From assembly GCF_004379255.2 (NCBI RefSeq), contig NC_056044.1, positions 6,798,001 through 6,862,000 of the forward strand: 64,000 nucleotides of DNA. The letters are read 5' to 3'. Positions 20,697 to 31,244 of this stretch are shown piece after piece. Each line of letters starts with the position of its first letter. Positions within the stretch are counted from its first letter, which is position 1. The notes beneath the pieces were generated by a model that ran no database searches, was not told the DNA's origin, and saw nothing but the letters and a program-made list of their open reading frames with translations. A program made the translations under genes and the position numbers. The stretch is from Salvia splendens (Eukaryota > Streptophyta > Magnoliopsida > Lamiales > Lamiaceae).

Positions 20697-22664
20697 TCAT
20701 TCAGCTGGAACATGATCTCAATGAACCGTTATTCTGTAATGAACTCAATTTATGATTTTTCACTAATGCGTAATATTATACGTAATTAATGAATATTAGT
20801 TTATCTATTGTTATTTTGACTAGAAAATATATTGTTTTGTTGAAAAAAATTATTGTAACAGGGTAGGGTAGGTAAATAATCAATTAGATAAAACTAAAAT
20901 TTGTAAAAAATATCAGTGGCGGATTGTGGATTCTATTCCGCCACTAATACCATTTTAAACATTTGTGACGGATTATTGGCGGAATATATAGATACTATTC
21001 CGCCACTAGTGGCTATCCAAATTTAATGACGAAACACGTCTGCTAGTATTAGCGACGGAAACAGGTGCTTCTAATCCACTACTATTAATTTTTAATGGCG
21101 GAATTTCTTTGGCGAACTATAAACCGATGCTTATCTACAAGTATAAATTAGTGGCGGGAATGCCACTAACATTTAGCATGCGTATTAAACTGAGTGGTAT
21201 TTATGATGTGATAATCTGCTGACCATATAATTAGTTCATTCAAGTAATAGACTATATGGGAATTTGCTTAAGTTGACTTTTTTTTAAAGTTTTATAGGTG
21301 GATTTGGCTCTTTCTAATTTATTTACTATCACTTCACTTGTAGATAAGTTTCATACGTATGGTTTGTTACAAGTTTATCATTTCAATTTATTGTACACGG
21401 TATGATTTGGTGACAAATTCGTATCATTTCAATTTATTGTAGTTGGTTAAAACTCTTGCCATAACTGCTTCTTTTTCTTTATCTATTAGTAGTATTAATT
21501 TAGTGAAATTGTTCGAAATTATCTTTAGATTTTATTAAGATGACACAAATAAAGTCCAATTGCATGAGATTTGACTTTTTAATATTAAAAGGAGTGAAAT
21601 TAGAGAAGGAACTAACAAATAATTACAAAAAAATTGTTTAACGTAAAATAAAAGTGGAGAAGTGTTTTACAAAAATGAGATTTTAGCTAAGTTAAGGTAT
21701 TGGAATAGTTTATGAAATATATTATTAGTGATATTAATATGATACTATTAAATAATATGTATACACCACAATATAAAAAAATAAACTTAATAATATTCTT
21801 AATAATACCTTTTCTGCATCCATTTTTATAAAGTTTATAAATAATTTTTTTCTGTGTTTGACACTATGTCTATGTAAGTAGTAAATCTTATCAACTTTGG
21901 AAATATTATTTATATGTAATAATAAAATCTTACCAGCACGTATGTAGACTAAATAATCCTTATTCATATGTAATAATATTTTTTTTCTGTGTTTCACTTG
22001 AGGTTTTAGATTTAATGTTTACATGTACATTTAATTTTCACTTGACACGTTTTTTAATTTTAAAATTAAAGCAAATAACTAGAGATTAAAATTGAACAAT
22101 TAAGTAATAAAAAATCAAAACATGTTGACTGCAGAGCACCAAAAAGTATGGTAGAGTATCTCAACGATTATTAATCTCATAATTAATTAGATCCTAAAAA
22201 GAAAAAAATCTCTCTCTCTCTCTCTCAATAGTTTAGTTTCTCTCCTCACACATATTAAACCTGCACAAGAAAATTCGTGTCCACCTCCTTCTAATTTGAG
22301 GCATCTTTTGCGTTTTCTTCATTCAATCCCATTACATCACGGTAAAACAACTAACACTCTTGTCCCCATTAAATGTCCCATGTGTTTTTTTAGACAATCC
22401 CCAATAAATGTCTCATTTCATTTTTTACCACTTCTATCCATTATTATCATAAAACTAATACTATATAAAAGTACGACTTAATACCTTCCACTAATTTTTT
22501 CCACCTATTTTTCTTCACAAAGCCAAACAACTTCTTAAAATCCGCACTTGACATGAGACTTTAATAGGGATTATTTTGTGTACTATTTATAGACGAAGGC
22601 TACATCTCATTTCATCTCTCTCTCTCTGAGATTAATTAGGTCAGAGTGAGTAGAGGAGGGTGGT
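20697..22664. other. intergenic DNA with a CACTA-like repeat cluster
   Basis: No gene is seen. At about 20915-21180 there are repeated gtggcgga and tccgccac motifs in both orientations, resembling subterminal repeats of CACTA transposons, but I found no CACTA termini. A (CT)n run lies at 22209-22226. The last 200 bp before the transporter gene contain tatataaa (22463-22470) and ctatttatag (22583-22592), both possible TATA elements. Confidence 0.4.
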
Positions 22665-25600
22665 ATGGAATTGAGGAAAGGGATGATGGATGCAAGAGTA
22701 CTACTGGGGATGCTAGTGGTACAAGTAATTGCAGCGGGGCTGCAATTACTTTCTAGAGTTATACTGAGTGAGGGAACCTTCATTTTTGCTCTCTTAACCT
22801 ATCGTAACATCCTCGCGGCCTTATGCGTCGCGCCCTTTGCGCTCTATTTCGAGAGGTATGTTTGTTACGAGTCGCAACAAGTGTCGAAAAACGACCAATC
22901 TTTTCATTTGGAGTTTTAATTTGTGGTGTGCAGAGGCGCTCTCAAGAAAATCAATTTTGCAGCATTTTTCTGGCTTTTCATGGTAGCACTAACAGGGTAA
23001 GTAAGATTTGGTCTTTTATCTTTCTTGCATGCACAAACTTTAATTTACTAAAAACAGCATCTCAAGATTTGGTGATTTTGAGTTTTCTTAATGGGTGATT
23101 TTGTTTTCCTCTGAGTATTACTATTAGCAGTTTCCATGCATACATCTTTAACTATTTCAATTTTCATCAGTGTGGCATACTCTTTTTTTTTTTGAGGTCT
23201 TGCAGTTAGTTTATCTTATTGCATCAGATTTCTTTAATTTGCAAGCATGTAGTATAATCTACATATATGGTAAAAATAACCGTTCAAATATATTAGTATT
23301 TCAAATATATGCGAAATTAAGAAATGAATTGGGATAATTTTATTCTATAGAAAAGTAATTGATTATATAAAAGATACATATAGTTAACTTTGGGAATTTT
23401 TGAAACCTGCAATTTGTTGTGATTAATTTGTGCATTTTTTTTTCTTTAAGGCATATAACATCTCTCAAATTTAATTTCCTTACATATAGTTTCTTTATTA
23501 ATCTGCAAATTGTTTTGCAAGGATTAGTAATCCCTTTGATTAAATATACTAACATCTTTCAAAGATTCTATAAAAAAAGGACAAAATCAAGGAACTATAA
23601 TTTTAATTCTATAGTAGTACTAATTAATGTTTGGGGTTGACTATTGCGTAACTAATGTATTAGGTACGGTGTATATGATATTCTTAAACTTTAATTTTAA
23701 GTAATACCAATAATTTAATAAATTTAATGAAAATAAATATTCTGAAACTATGATATACGATGCTATTTATGGTAATAATAATTTCTAAATTAATTTATTA
23801 ATGGCACGCGAAGGTGTCGGGAAGCCTAATCCTTGCCCTCAATAATATTCACACATATAAAATTAGAAATGACATAAAAATATTCGTCGCCAAACTTATT
23901 CAATTTCTATTATCTAGGCCAAATCAAAAAATCACGCGCTTTTCTCTTAAACTACATAATAAAAAAGATTATGGTGACGCTTTTTTAAGGACAAAATTAA
24001 AGGACCTTTTTTTTTCTCTGGCGTATTTAATTTTAAAATATATATTTGTATGCATATTTTGCATAAATAAAATGCAGGATATTGCTGGCTATGGGACTAT
24101 TTTACTATGGTTTGAAGGACACGTCAGCTACATATGCTACCAACTTCCTTAACCTTATTCCAATACTCACCTTTATCTTCTCAATTATTCTAAGGTTATT
24201 ATATAAGTCGATTTTTGTGAATTTCATTAATTTATTATAAATTGCAAATTAGTGAATGCTAATAGTTGGAATTGAAGGATAGAAAAGTTGAATCTGCATA
24301 CGAAGGGTGGTAAGATAAAAAGCTTGGGAGCGATTCTATGCTTTGCAGGAATATTAACAATGGCTCTCTACAAAGGCAAATCTTTCAACCTTAGTGCCCA
24401 CAATCATCATAAAATTGTTATCAAAACCCACCAAAACAACATTAGAGGAACCTTGCTCTTGATTGGAAGCTCTATTTCTTATGGCTTTTGGTTCATTCTA
24501 CAGGTACACTATATTATCACTCTTTTATATTAGTTTTGGATCATATTTTCTTTTTGGGCCGTTCCATTAGAATTGAGTCATTTACTTTTATTGAAAAGTA
24601 CAACACTTATCTCTCTTATTTTATTACCATCTCCTACTTTTTCTCTATTCTACTTTATTCTTACTTTATTTAACTTATTAAATATGTACTTATTTATTAA
24701 TCTCTATGTTCAAAAGAAATATTCCAACACTAATTGAAAGGAGATTATCCAAACTTCAACCAGGGTTGGTTATGTCAAATTATATCCATTACATATTTTG
24801 GGTCCAAAAAATATCATGGTGGATGACCTCTTAACAAAAAAAAATAGGGAACCCCTAATTTGCTAAAACAATAAAAGGTCAAAACATTAATGCTACAGTT
24901 CAGAAGTCATATTAAAATTACAAATTTGATCAAAGTCGTTGAATACTACTCCCTCCTTCTCATCTCAAGTGATTGACTGTTTTTTGACATCTTTTGGAAA
25001 AAAATAATAATAAATAGTGTGAAGAGAAAGTACAGTAAGTAAGAGAATATGTGAATACAACTATCTTCTATATTATTTTCTCTATTACTTTACTTTGTCT
25101 CCCCTTTAACTATTTATTATCATCTTCGCAAAGCAACGGTCAAAATGAAATCAATCACTTGCACTGGGGCAGAGGGAGGGAGTATTATTTACCAATTTAT
25201 TAATGAAAAGTGTTGTGCTTTTAGGAGCAATACGTGTGTGTGTAGTATATTGATATGAGCCCTTTTCCTATATAAGTAGCTTTTCAAGAATTATAATTAT
25301 AATTGACTTACCATCTATCATGATTTTATTGGTTACATAATCAACAGGTGAAATTATTCAAAGTATTTCCCTATAGATATTCTGGGACCATGATTATATG
25401 CTGCATAGCTTCAGTTCAAGCCACAGTGGTAGGTTTGTGCATGGATACAAAAGTTAAGTCATGGCGATTGGGTTGGAATCTTCAGCTTCTTACAATTTTA
25501 TACTCGGTAATATTCTCTATTTTATCACTTATTTTTCTACTTTTAATTCAATTTCATAAGATAATATTTGGGTGAAAAAAGAATAGGGTGACTGAAAGGA

Positions 25601-26380
25601 ATAGTAGATTATATAATAGTGTTTAATTCAATGTTTTGACTTCCATCATATCGATTGGATTCTTTTTCCTGAAATAGGCCCATTCTACATAGAATACATT
25701 AGGTCCAATGCCACTACAAATAGATACATATATTGAAATAGGGATTTAATCAAATAGGAGTATTACATTTGTTGATATTTTTAATATAATGTGTTGATTA
25801 GTTAGCAAGTAGCACAACAAAGTTAGTTAACATTCTAACGCGACCCGACTGACATATATTCATGTAAATAACAAATGATAATACTAATATAAAAATGAAT
25901 TTGTGGCAGGCTACACTAGCGACAGGTGTAACGTATGCTTTGATTTCGATGGTTGTAGCAGAGAAAGGGCCGACATATCCTTCCATGTTCAATCCTTTAT
26001 CTCTGCTATTCATCCTCATAATCGAAGCTATTTTCTTCGGTCAAGAGCTCTATGTTGGAAGGTATATAGTATATTTTTTGACATTAAGGTTAATATAGTA
26101 ATAATTATAGAATATTCAAATACGGCAATTTCTGTAAATATTATACTATATGGTTTATAATTGATGAAAATATCTGTTAATGCATATATGCAGCTTGATA
26201 GGCATGGCATTGATCGTAGCTGGGCTGTATTCATTCTTGTGGGGAAGTGATAATGATAGGAAAGCCACGCCACCGCCGCTCCCCCTCAAAGAAATCGGCA
26301 GCGGCGGATATGCGGAGGAGAGAATGGAATCTGGAAGGTTGCAACCCTCCGCCACCATCGCTCCAACTACTACTAATTAA
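22665..26380 (+). CDS. WAT1-related EamA transporter, complete, seven exons
   Basis: This is a membrane transporter of the plant drug/metabolite superfamily (nodulin MtN21/WAT1/UMAMIT group). Members move auxin, amino acids or other metabolites across the plasma membrane or tonoplast; the substrate here is unknown. Exons are 22665-22855, 22934-22996, 24078-24194, 24278-24503, 25348-25506, 25910-26061 and 26194-26380. They splice in frame to 364 aa with GT-AG introns; the exon 4 acceptor (aattgaag) is weak. The first EamA repeat holds SRVILSEGTFIFALLTYRN and MGLFYYGLKDTSATYATNFL, which are family hallmarks. The second holds VVAEKGPTYPSMFNPL and FFGQELYVGS. The sequence is hydrophobic throughout, consistent with about ten membrane segments. 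Intron 2 exceeds 1 kb and intron 4 carries a Stowaway-like MITE. No breaks are seen. Confidence 0.93.
24949..25182. mobile_element. Stowaway-like MITE in intron 4 of the transporter
   Basis: Both sides carry TA. The ends are ctccctccttctcatctcaagtgattgac-like on the left and the inverse, gtcaaaatgaaatcaatcac to ggagggag, on the right. It is 234 bp, non-coding, and away from the splice sites. Confidence 0.8.
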
Positions 26381-26594
26381 TTACTGCATTTTTTTTAATT
26401 CTAGAAAATGCTAAATTCATTATGGAAATTATAGTACTACAAGCACTTTTTGCGTGGTATGACCCTCCGATTAGATCACATATTTAACAAAAATAATAAT
26501 TAGTGATCAAATTTTGGAAATTATTTAATACTAGCACTAAATTGACTATAAGTACAAATGGCGGTAATCAAACCCACACTATTGTTAAATTTGA

Positions 26595-26889
26595 TCAAGA
26601 TTTAGAAAAGCGAATGCTGAGGAAAGCCTCCTGAATGAAATGACGAACAATATAGCAATATATAAACTCCTCCATCTCTTCCCAATCACGGATCCCCAAT
26701 TTCTGTATCATCTCAACTACGGAAAGAGGATTCGTGGAGTACTTGACCGCACACACACAGCGCTCCTGCAAGGCCGCGCTGACGTCGGGGGGCAACTCGG
26801 CCGAGAAGCTCACGATCTTGGAGCTCCGCCAAATACTTTTGCTTCATCAGTTGTGTGAAGGTGGTGGCTTCTTGATTCTGAATCGCCAT
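26595..26889 (-). pseudogene. small unknown gene, apparent frameshift
   Basis: The ATG at 26889 opens MAIQNQEATTFTQLMKQK, and the frame continues for about 25 codons in convincing sequence. A second minus-strand frame, ending at 26595, then looks more protein-like: FSAELPPDVSAALQERC, NPLSVVEMIQKLGIRDWE and EEFIYCYIVRHFIQEAF. The two frames differ by one base near 26825, where the second has an upstream stop, so a frameshift (or sequencing error) is likely. The intact protein would be about 95 aa. I do not recognise a named family. It lies tail to tail with the transporter. Confidence 0.45.
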
Positions 26890-27118
26890 GTTGAAATAAG
26901 GAAAAGATAGTAAACAAGGGACAGAGTTTGTACATTTATATAGATGTGTGTTGTGCTGTGAGAGTAAATGGAGGTGCATGCATATAATGGTGCATGGCGC
27001 GGGATGTGTCTTAATGAGGGAATGTGAGTGTTTGTGGGGTCAAATGATGAGAAAGTGGAGTGGGTAGCATGTCCATGCATGTGCTCCAATGCATCTTGGT
27101 GATATTTTGAAAATATTA

Positions 27119-27369
27119 GCATCCGTCTCCTAAATATTATCCCACTTTGACCCGGCACGAGTTTTAAAAAATATAATAAAAAGTAAGTTGAAAAAGTTAG
27201 TAAAATGTGAGTCTTACTTTTATATATTAGTTTTATAATAAAATATGAGTAAGAATGAGTTAGTGGAATATGAGATCCACTACCAAAAATGGTAAAAAGT
27301 GAAATATGACAAATTTTATGGGACAGATAGAAATAGAAAAATGAGACAAACTTTCAGGGACGGAGGGAG
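27119..27369. mobile_element. Stowaway-like MITE
   Basis: The right end cagggacggagggag is followed by TA (27370-27371), and the left end gcatccgtctcc is a degenerate inverse preceded by TA. The interior (cccactttgacccggcac, later gtaaaaagtgaaatatgac) is typical of a common plant Stowaway family. Confidence 0.7.
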
Positions 27370-27557
27370 TACTCCAATTTAACTTGGTGAAAAGGGTTGT
27401 TGACAATAACACATAGGAGCGAGTATTTGAATTGCGATTTGAACTTTCCCCAAATTCAAAACGATCATATCTTTGATAGAGTTTAATATCGATGCTATAC
27501 CGACTTTTCAGTATACCAAATTTAGATATAATACTATATTGCAATACCTATATAATA

Positions 27558-28070
27558 TTCTCTCCGTCTCACTTTAAGTGATACATTTTCCTTTGGGATG
27601 TCCAACTCAAAATGATACATTTTTTAAAATAGAAATATTACTCTCTCTACTTAACTCGGCAAACAACATTACATAAAATTACGTGCTAAAAAAGAAATGC
27701 TCCACTTAGGATGGGACTAAGGAATTATTATTTTATAAATATTTGTGTTGGAGGTTTTAAATGTATTAGAAATAGAAAAGATATTAAAAATCAAATGTAT
27801 TAGAGAATAATTAAAATGCTTCATAAGTGAATGAAATAAATAAAATGCTTTATAACAGAATGAATTACTCTTTTCATCCCTTAAAAAAAGTAACATGTTA
27901 AACGACACGGATTTTAACGCAAAATTGGTGAAGTAAGAGAGAGACAAATAGAAAAGTGTGTTAGTGGAAAATTGATATAACCTTATTAGAGAGAAAGAAA
28001 TTTCCAAAAGAGGAAAGTTTATTTTTAGGGAACGACCAAAAAGAAAAGAATTTCTATTTTTAGAGTACGG
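27558..28070. mobile_element. two degenerate Stowaway-like MITE remnants
   Basis: One remnant runs from ctctccgtctcactttaag (27562) to gctccacttaggatgggac (27718). The other runs from cttttcatcccttaaaaaaag (27870) to about 28070. Only partial terminal motifs remain, and the boundaries are uncertain. No gene lies in this stretch. Confidence 0.4.
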
Positions 28071-28268
28071 TTGTAGTAATTTTTTTGGCAGGGAGACATA
28101 GAAAATGATATATAAACTGTATTGTAGGGATCAGACCACCATGGATTCACTAATTACCAGGACCTCTTTTGTTACACCGCTTACTGAGATGGCTAATCTT
28201 AGGAAGAACAGCCAGATACAAAAGAGAAAAGATACTACACGAATACTAAGTACAGAATATAAGAATTA

Positions 28269-29903
28269 GACCATCAGCAGTGGGGCGCCCTAAGGCGCGC
28301 CACGTCAGCATTTTTATCCTCCTCATTCTCCACCTGTAGTGGGGCGCCCTAAGGCGCGCCCTATGACGCGCCACATCATCATTTTGTTGTTTTGTTTAAT
28401 TAATTTAACTGTTTTCAAATAACACGTAACGAGTAAAAAAAATGAGTAAATAACAAGCGGCGAAGTTTTAATAATAAAAAAAATTACACCATTCAACTAA
28501 AAAAAGAAAAAAACTAAGTCGGGCCAATTCCTAACTTTTTACGCAACTCATCGAGTAATGCACGGAGATACTCGGCTTGTTCGGGGTCGGTGCACTTCTT
28601 GAGGGCTTTGTGCGTCTGCAACATCGTCCTTGCCATCGACGCTGTAGCTAACGACGCAAACGCGGTGGCCGTCTGCGTCGGGAGCTCATCCGGGTCTGGA
28701 ACAGGGGTTGCAGCGGTCGACAATGACGTCGCGGTCGCCTTCCCCTTGGCCTTCGCAGCCTTGATGCCGGGAGGACGCCGGGAGGACACCGGTGTGCCGG
28801 AACTCCCTTCATCCACGTACGTCCGGTTGAGGTCAACTGGGTTAGTGTCGCTGCCGCTGCTCGTGTAGTCACCAGCTTCGGTGACCTTCGTCCTCTTCGG
28901 CGCACCAGTGTGCAGAATTCCACCTTGGAACTTCTGCTTCTCCCTCAAGAGCGCCCAGATGGCCTCGTGCTTGAACTCGCCGAACATCGACCGGTACGAC
29001 AACATCGCTTTAGAGCGCACGTCGTGCACGCTCTCGCCGCTCCCCTGTGACCGCGCGCACTTCTCGAACTCCGCCGAGTACAAGTTCACTTGCTTCTTGA
29101 TTTGATCCCAGTGCTTGCGGAGTTGCTCACTCTTGCGCTTGTACGCGGTCGGCGACTTGACCGAATTGTAGAGGTCCGCGATGCACTCCCAGTACGCGGT
29201 CTGTCTCTGGTTGTTGGCGAATATCGTATCTTCCGATATATCTACCCAACACCGGGCCAAAGTGAGAGTTTCGTCGTCGGTGTAGTTCGTACGACCGGGG
29301 GCGTACTTATCGCAGTCACCGGGAGGCGGCAACTTCTGCGCCCGCTGCCGGTTCCGCTTCGCCTTCCCCTTGGCGGCACCGGTCGCTGCGGGGGCGGGAT
29401 CGGCCGATGCGGTTGGGCGGTGCGGCAACGGCTCTATATCAGACAACCCATACAATTCCGTACTGAAATCGGGATCGTAATGGGTGTTGTCGCCGAACGA
29501 ACGATAATCGCCGGGTTCTGTACCCGGTCAATGCGCCTCTCCGCTAAACGTAGGGCTATTGGGGCTTGAATTCATTTCGTAGTAATTATGTAAATGTAAG
29601 TTTCGAAGATGAAATCGTGTGAAATGAAATGTTACTAAAAAAATGAAACCGCGTGCCATCGTCCGCGGCCTTCACAATGGGGCGGACGATGTCGCAGACG
29701 ATAGCCATCGTCCGCGACCATCGTACGCGACGTCCGCAATGGAGCGGACGATGGCGCGGACGATGGCCATCGTCCGCGGTTTAAGTCGCGCCCGAAGCAT
29801 AGGCCGCGACTATCGTCCGCGGCCTATGCCACACACCCACTATGGGGGCGGACGATGAATGGCGCGGACGATGCGTGCCATCGTCCGCCCATTGCGGATG
29901 GCC
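28269..29903 (-). mobile_element. non-autonomous PIF/Harbinger element carrying ORF1 only
   Basis: The 3-bp duplication TTA lies at 28266-28268 and 29904-29906. Termini read gaccatcagcagtgggg and, inverted, ggccatccgcaatgggc. A 3-bp TTA duplication and such ends are typical of PIF/Harbinger. The element carries the Myb/trihelix-like ORF1 but no DDE transposase. The right subterminal region (29645-29895) is dense with ccatcgtccgc and its inverse. The left has ggcgccctaaggcgcgcc instead. Confidence 0.88.
28514..29575 (-). pseudogene. PIF/Harbinger ORF1 (trihelix/NAM-associated type), stop at codon 16
   Basis: In PIF/Harbinger elements, ORF1 is a Myb-like DNA-binding protein that helps the transposase. 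The ATG at 29575 opens MNSSPNSPTFSGEAH, then an in-frame TGA (29530-29528) interrupts. After it the frame is open for more than 330 codons to 28514. Visible are YTDDETLTLARCWVDISEDT and FWECIADLY-like sequence (trihelix/Myb region), then RSKAMLSYRSMFGEFKHEAIW and a C-terminal helical region (LRALLDELRKKLG). TTG at 29455 is not a credible start. The single early stop suggests a recent loss, or readthrough. These proteins are often mislabelled as glutathione S-transferase T3-like. Confidence 0.82.
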
Positions 29904-29906
29904 TTA

Positions 29907-30864
29907 GGGACAAATAAATTGAATAGGAACAACCCATTCAAATAAAGACATAAGCCCAATCAATCGGGTCCACTAAATATCCAACATGTAATGGAGACGA
30001 GATAAAAAAAAATGAAGAAGAAGAAAGCAGCATAGTTTCATTAGAACAAAATACATCAGAAAATTAGAACTCTGTGAGGTTCGACCTTGTATCTAAATGT
30101 TAACATACTCTTCTCTTCTTCTACACTGCGTCAACAATCAGATAATGCTCTTCGGTAAAGTTGTACCGCTTTTTTATGTAGATCATTTAACTTTAATAAA
30201 TTAAGACAATAAGCACGCTTCATTAGTAAAATAAATTATAGTAATAGTTAAAAATAAAATTTAGATAATGGCCTTGTATTTTCACTAGCACTTCGTCTTA
30301 ATCAATTCAAGAAATTAATTACTTTAATTACTCTAAAGTCTAAACCAACTTGGAAAAATGAGAAAGGAAATTTTAAATAATTCTCCCAGAAATTTAATCA
30401 TTGTTAAACTGTTCTTATACTTTATAGTCGGTGTCAATGTTGAAACTGCATAAGCTAATATATTTATTAATTTATCGATGAAGAATTGTAAAGGAAATTA
30501 TCTTTGAATAATTACTCAAATATTGTCGGCAAGATTAAATCATGGGTCAATGTATCAAGTGTGGGGCGGTGCAGCCGGGTATGCAAAAAGGCAGGCAGCT
30601 TGTCACATATTCGAGAAATATGTGTTTTGATTTTCTTAAATTGATCTTCGAACTTTTTTTCACTCGTACATACTTCATTAACTTCAAATTCAGCAATAAA
30701 CAAGACTTATCAACAATGTTGCATCTACATTGATCCGACAAGGGGGTTAATTATACCCCTTTACGAAGGTAATTTTTTGTTTATAACGCTAAAAAAACAT
30801 AGTTTTAAGGATTCAAAAATTGAGAAACAATTATTTGCGTTGGAAAATTTAAAAAAATAACAAC
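29907..30864. other. intergenic DNA, no gene seen
   Basis: AT-rich sequence between the Harbinger element and the Copia insertion. No coding frame with recognisable content and no terminal repeats were found. Confidence 0.5.
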
Positions 30865-30869
30865 AATTT

Positions 30870-31160
30870 TGTAGTTGTGATGAATCAGCTGGATGTTAAA
30901 GTGAAGAAGAGAAGCTCACTCGAGCTTCAGCAGCCGTTAGATGAGGTTCATTAATTTGGGCCTTTTAATCTGGGTCGTTAGATAAAATAGCCGTTTAGCC
31001 TCAGATTAGTTTTAATAGTTAGTTAGTGATTGTAATTTCAGTTTTACACACACACACATTCTATCTCTCTCTGTAATCGATCGAGCTCTGTAACTCCTCA
31101 AGATTTCTCATATATGCAAGTTCAATTTCCCATCTTCTTCGCGATATCCATTCTTTAACA
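30870..31160 (+). repeat. 5' LTR of Copia-B
   Basis: Begins tgtagttgtgatg and ends ttctttaaca. It contains a (CA)n run followed by ctctctct near 31047-31073. Same length as the 3' copy, with two substitutions. Confidence 0.96.
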
Positions 31161-31244
31161 ATTGGCGCCGTCTGTGGGAATCGAAGTAGATTCCTCGAAG
31201 AAGTTTTGTGGGGTTTGCGATCTGGAATTAGATTTGCGGTGAAG

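Noticed and set aside
26713..26979. Reading the small gene entirely in its first frame
   Set aside because: After about 26825 the first frame becomes arginine-rich and unlike a protein, while the other frame becomes protein-like.
28590..28923. Overlapping frames on both strands within 28514-29575
   Set aside because: They overlap the recognisable ORF1 frame and show no independent motifs; high GC keeps extra frames open.
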